Shown here: piece by piece, positions 61,610-64,000 of the stretch | How the letters are laid out: every line of letters starts with the position of its first letter | How positions within the stretch are numbered: the stretch's first letter is position 1 | DNA from: Tomocerus qinae | Lineage: Eukaryota; Arthropoda; Collembola; Entomobryomorpha; Tomoceridae | Direction: 5' to 3' | NCBI GenBank assembly: GCA_020055645.1 | Contig: CM034546.1 | Span: forward strand, 70,184,001-70,248,000 | Length of the DNA: 64,000 nucleotides | Position numbers and translations under genes: made by a program | The notes under the pieces: generated by a model | Told to the model about the DNA's origin: nothing | Seen by the model: only the letters and a program-made list of their open reading frames with translations | Databases searched by the model: none

Positions 61610-62950
61610 TATGGTATTTAGTTTAGATTGGATTATTTATAGATAAACCGAAAATTACTGGGCTCCTTCCACACATATGCAAAGTGTATTAAAAGTAAGG
61701 GTTACACTAGTACATTCTTGCTATCCATATAGTATTGGACAAAACACTTTTAACATAACTACATTTTATTTATGATGTTTGTGAGGAATATGCGGTATAA
61801 AGTCACATAAATGAAGCCATTTGACTTACTTATAAATATAACATTGCAAAGGCAGACTTTACTAAGAAATTAGTTTTTCAATATAACCTACTTTCTCTAT
61901 TATAATAGATTGCTTTGGTTTACTTATCTCCGGCTCCATGCAGACTACTAAGATAAAATAATAGTATTCATATAGTCTATACAACAATATTTCTGACATT
62001 TAATACGCTTCCAAATGCTAGCGGCTAAGTACGGGAAGCACTGAAAATACGCACACGGTAGATATTTCATAAAAGCATGTATTCTATCAATTTTATATAA
62101 GTTATGATTATTGGGAGCAACTTATCTGATTGTATAGTTTTACTCTATCTATCTGTTTGGAAAACCCTGTGGACGATAACTTTTAAGCGGTTTGAGCAGC
62201 TCAAACAGTTGAAAATTTGAAGTCTCGCTCAAATTGGGCTATAGCGAATGAATTGAACTATAGCGAATGAATTGAGCTTGACTGTTCAATTTATTAGGGC
62301 ACAATCTACAGGTAAATATGGAGATCAGGTTCGTGACACAACAACTAAAAATCAGTTATATTCTTCCAACGACGCCGCGCAACGTGTAAAATATTGTTAT
62401 TTATATAAAAGAAAAGCCGTTATAAAAATTCGGAATAGGACTAATGCATGCATGTCTTGTTTCAAAACAGCTATATTTGTCGATGAATTTAGAGGCAATG
62501 TGTGATGGCTAGAAATTGATATACATTTCAAAGTTACTCTAGCACTCAGTGCTAGGTTTCTGCTAGTAATACTATAATAATAATAATCGATGATAACTGT
62601 CATTAACACCGAGCTACCATGAAATCTTTAAAACTGAAAAATTAGGGTGAAAATGGAAATTTGGGAAAAACTTGAGTAAGAACGATAAATGGGTTTTGGT
62701 TCATAAAAATTTTTATAATTATATTTTTTATGTTACAATGACGTATTTATTTATTTTATCTACGTAGATGTGACAATGTCTCTTGTTCAAGAGAAAAATT
62801 CAAAACAGAAACACGTGCTATATTATACATAATATTATAGATAGATAGATGGCTAATCTTCCCCTGGTAAACTGTTTGAATATCGGTTGTGATTATGGAT
62901 GACATCCAAGTTGAGTTAATGAACAGCTTTGCTATTGATACATGAAAAAA
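61610..62950. other. Intergenic, with one Helitron-like terminus
   Basis: AT-rich with no supported gene. At 62540-62566 a hairpin (TAGCACTCAGTGCTA), GGTTTCTG and CTAG then T repeats the Helitron-like terminal layout seen at 15950 and 24270. A short frame at 62272-62505 has no recognisable feature. Confidence 0.4.
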
Positions 62951-62958
62951 GTGCCATT

Positions 62959-63794
62959 TCAAAAGCCTTGGAGAACATTTTTGTTAACATTAACAGATAA
63001 ACATAAATTAATTGAGTTTGAGACTATATTATCAAGGATTACTAAGGTGATTCCTCTTCTAAGGTGGAAATACGGGCCTATATTCAACTTCAGTTTTTGA
63101 CAGCCCTTTAAATTTTTCCTAACACATCTATCTCTACACCTTGACCACTCTCGCTGGAAATTTAGATTTACAGAATCGACAGTTGCTGCAAGTGGAATTA
63201 AAGTAGCCTCGACAATTGTAATTGCTATTACCCCTATGGGGAATATTGGATATACGGACATTGGCACAACTCCAATAAATTTAACAGTGCAAAAATTGAA
63301 CAAAATATGCAATAAGATAGCCGAGAATAAGGCAGCAGAGCTCATTTGGTTGGCAAATTTAGTATTTACATGTATATTTATGATACGAAGCATTCGATAG
63401 AACGACATTGCTTCCTGCGGATTTGCCCAGAAGTGTTGTTTGGATTTCCTGAACTCTCATATCCTTGGGTTGATCTTTGTGGACACAATTTTTGCCCAAA
63501 ATAAGAGAAAGCTGGTATATATCAAACCCGACTGAATCCCTAAAATTACAGGTGATATTGCATGAATCCCAGCTATGGGTATTGTAAAGAAAATGAGAAT
63601 TCTTGTTGGCATGAAGTCGATGAAAGACAGGTGTGTTTCCAAGAGTAGTAGAACAGGATTGAATGGAATGAGGAAAATCGCCGGGCCCATAAGAAATCCA
63701 ACAGCTATCCCAGCTACATTAATAAATTGTAAGGTAACCTTAGGCGGCGTAAGTCTCTTGTGTGCCCATTTTTCATCGTCATCGATATACTTGT
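62959..63794 (-). pseudogene. Divergent gustatory-receptor-like gene, 3' exon, one in-frame stop
   Basis: The exon begins after TTTCACAG (63796-63795) with KYIDDDEKWAHKRL and ends at 62959. It encodes several hydrophobic segments and a C-terminal block, KLNIGPYFHLRRGITLVILD, aligned in position with the IDVGPFFYLQTS block of copies A-C, preceded by a Cys-rich RCRDRCVRKNLKGC (compare CFCRGCKP). A single TGA at 63459-63457 (after STKINPRI) interrupts an otherwise continuous ~278-codon frame. The upstream exon is outside the window. It is either a recent pseudogene, a segregating null or a base error. Confidence 0.65.
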
Positions 63795-64000
63795 CTGTGA
63801 AATTTAAAAATAAAATCGAGATTTTCCGGTTATAAAAATAACATTAAGATCCTCTAAATTTTAAATGCGCGTGAATTTTCAATACTATCTAAGTAGTTCT
63901 AAACCACAAGGTAATATTTTATAATGGCATGTAGTGTACACGAAAACTGCCACTGATCAATGAAAAGCAAATACATATTGTAAAACTAATTTTTTAATCA

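Noticed and set aside
63457-63459. TGA as selenocysteine
   Set aside because: Chemoreceptors are not selenoproteins and no SECIS-like element was recognised downstream.

Overview
This looks like nuclear DNA of an arthropod, most probably a springtail (Collembola) or a close non-insect hexapod. It is AT-rich, genes have short GT-AG introns, and transposon debris is abundant. The gene set is seven-transmembrane gustatory-type chemoreceptors, a divergent ionotropic receptor, F-box/LRR-like proteins, a STAT, a TRIM71/wech-type NHL protein and a gulonolactone-oxidase-like flavoprotein. The taxon is inferred from gene content alone. A run of exactly 100 N (42861-42960) marks an assembly join of unknown true length.

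Left part (1-31 kb) is a rapidly duplicating receptor/F-box region. A hAT transposase gene enters from the left edge and its terminal region abuts an F-box-family gene (2025-3536) that has lost its F-box exon. The intact paralogue (16517-18283) has a separate first exon that completes the F-box. Three tandem copies of a two-exon gustatory receptor lie on the minus strand (9.2-10.7, 19.9-22.6 and 25.7-28.5 kb), each with the same flanks. Only the third is undamaged: the first lost about 1.1 kb across its exon 1/intron junction, and the second has a 1-base deletion in exon 1. Non-autonomous transposons with readable target-site duplications sit in and between these units.

Middle part (31-47 kb): a single-exon ionotropic receptor (31575-34211, minus) lies beside small relics of another ionotropic receptor and of a gustatory receptor. 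Next come ten exons of a STAT gene (minus, 42474-37919) whose N-terminal exons are absent, probably in the gap. Beyond the gap is a four-exon flavoprotein (43685-46544) with a cysteine-rich tail typical of plant L-gulonolactone oxidases.

Right part (47-64 kb): two tandem copies of a filamin+NHL gene share the same 7-base frameshift and almost identical central exons and introns, so gene conversion is likely. The second copy has another frameshift. A small SIAH/TRAF-like gene lies between them. An inverted 3' relic of the same gene lies at 60.9-61.6 kb. Between is a tRNA-derived SINE and a 2.65 kb foldback-like element made of two head-to-head arrays of ~132-bp repeats with shared outer inverted repeats. 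The window ends in another gustatory receptor with one in-frame stop.

The genes do not form a pathway. The main story is local duplication, decay and conversion of chemosensory, F-box and NHL genes within a transposon-rich landscape.
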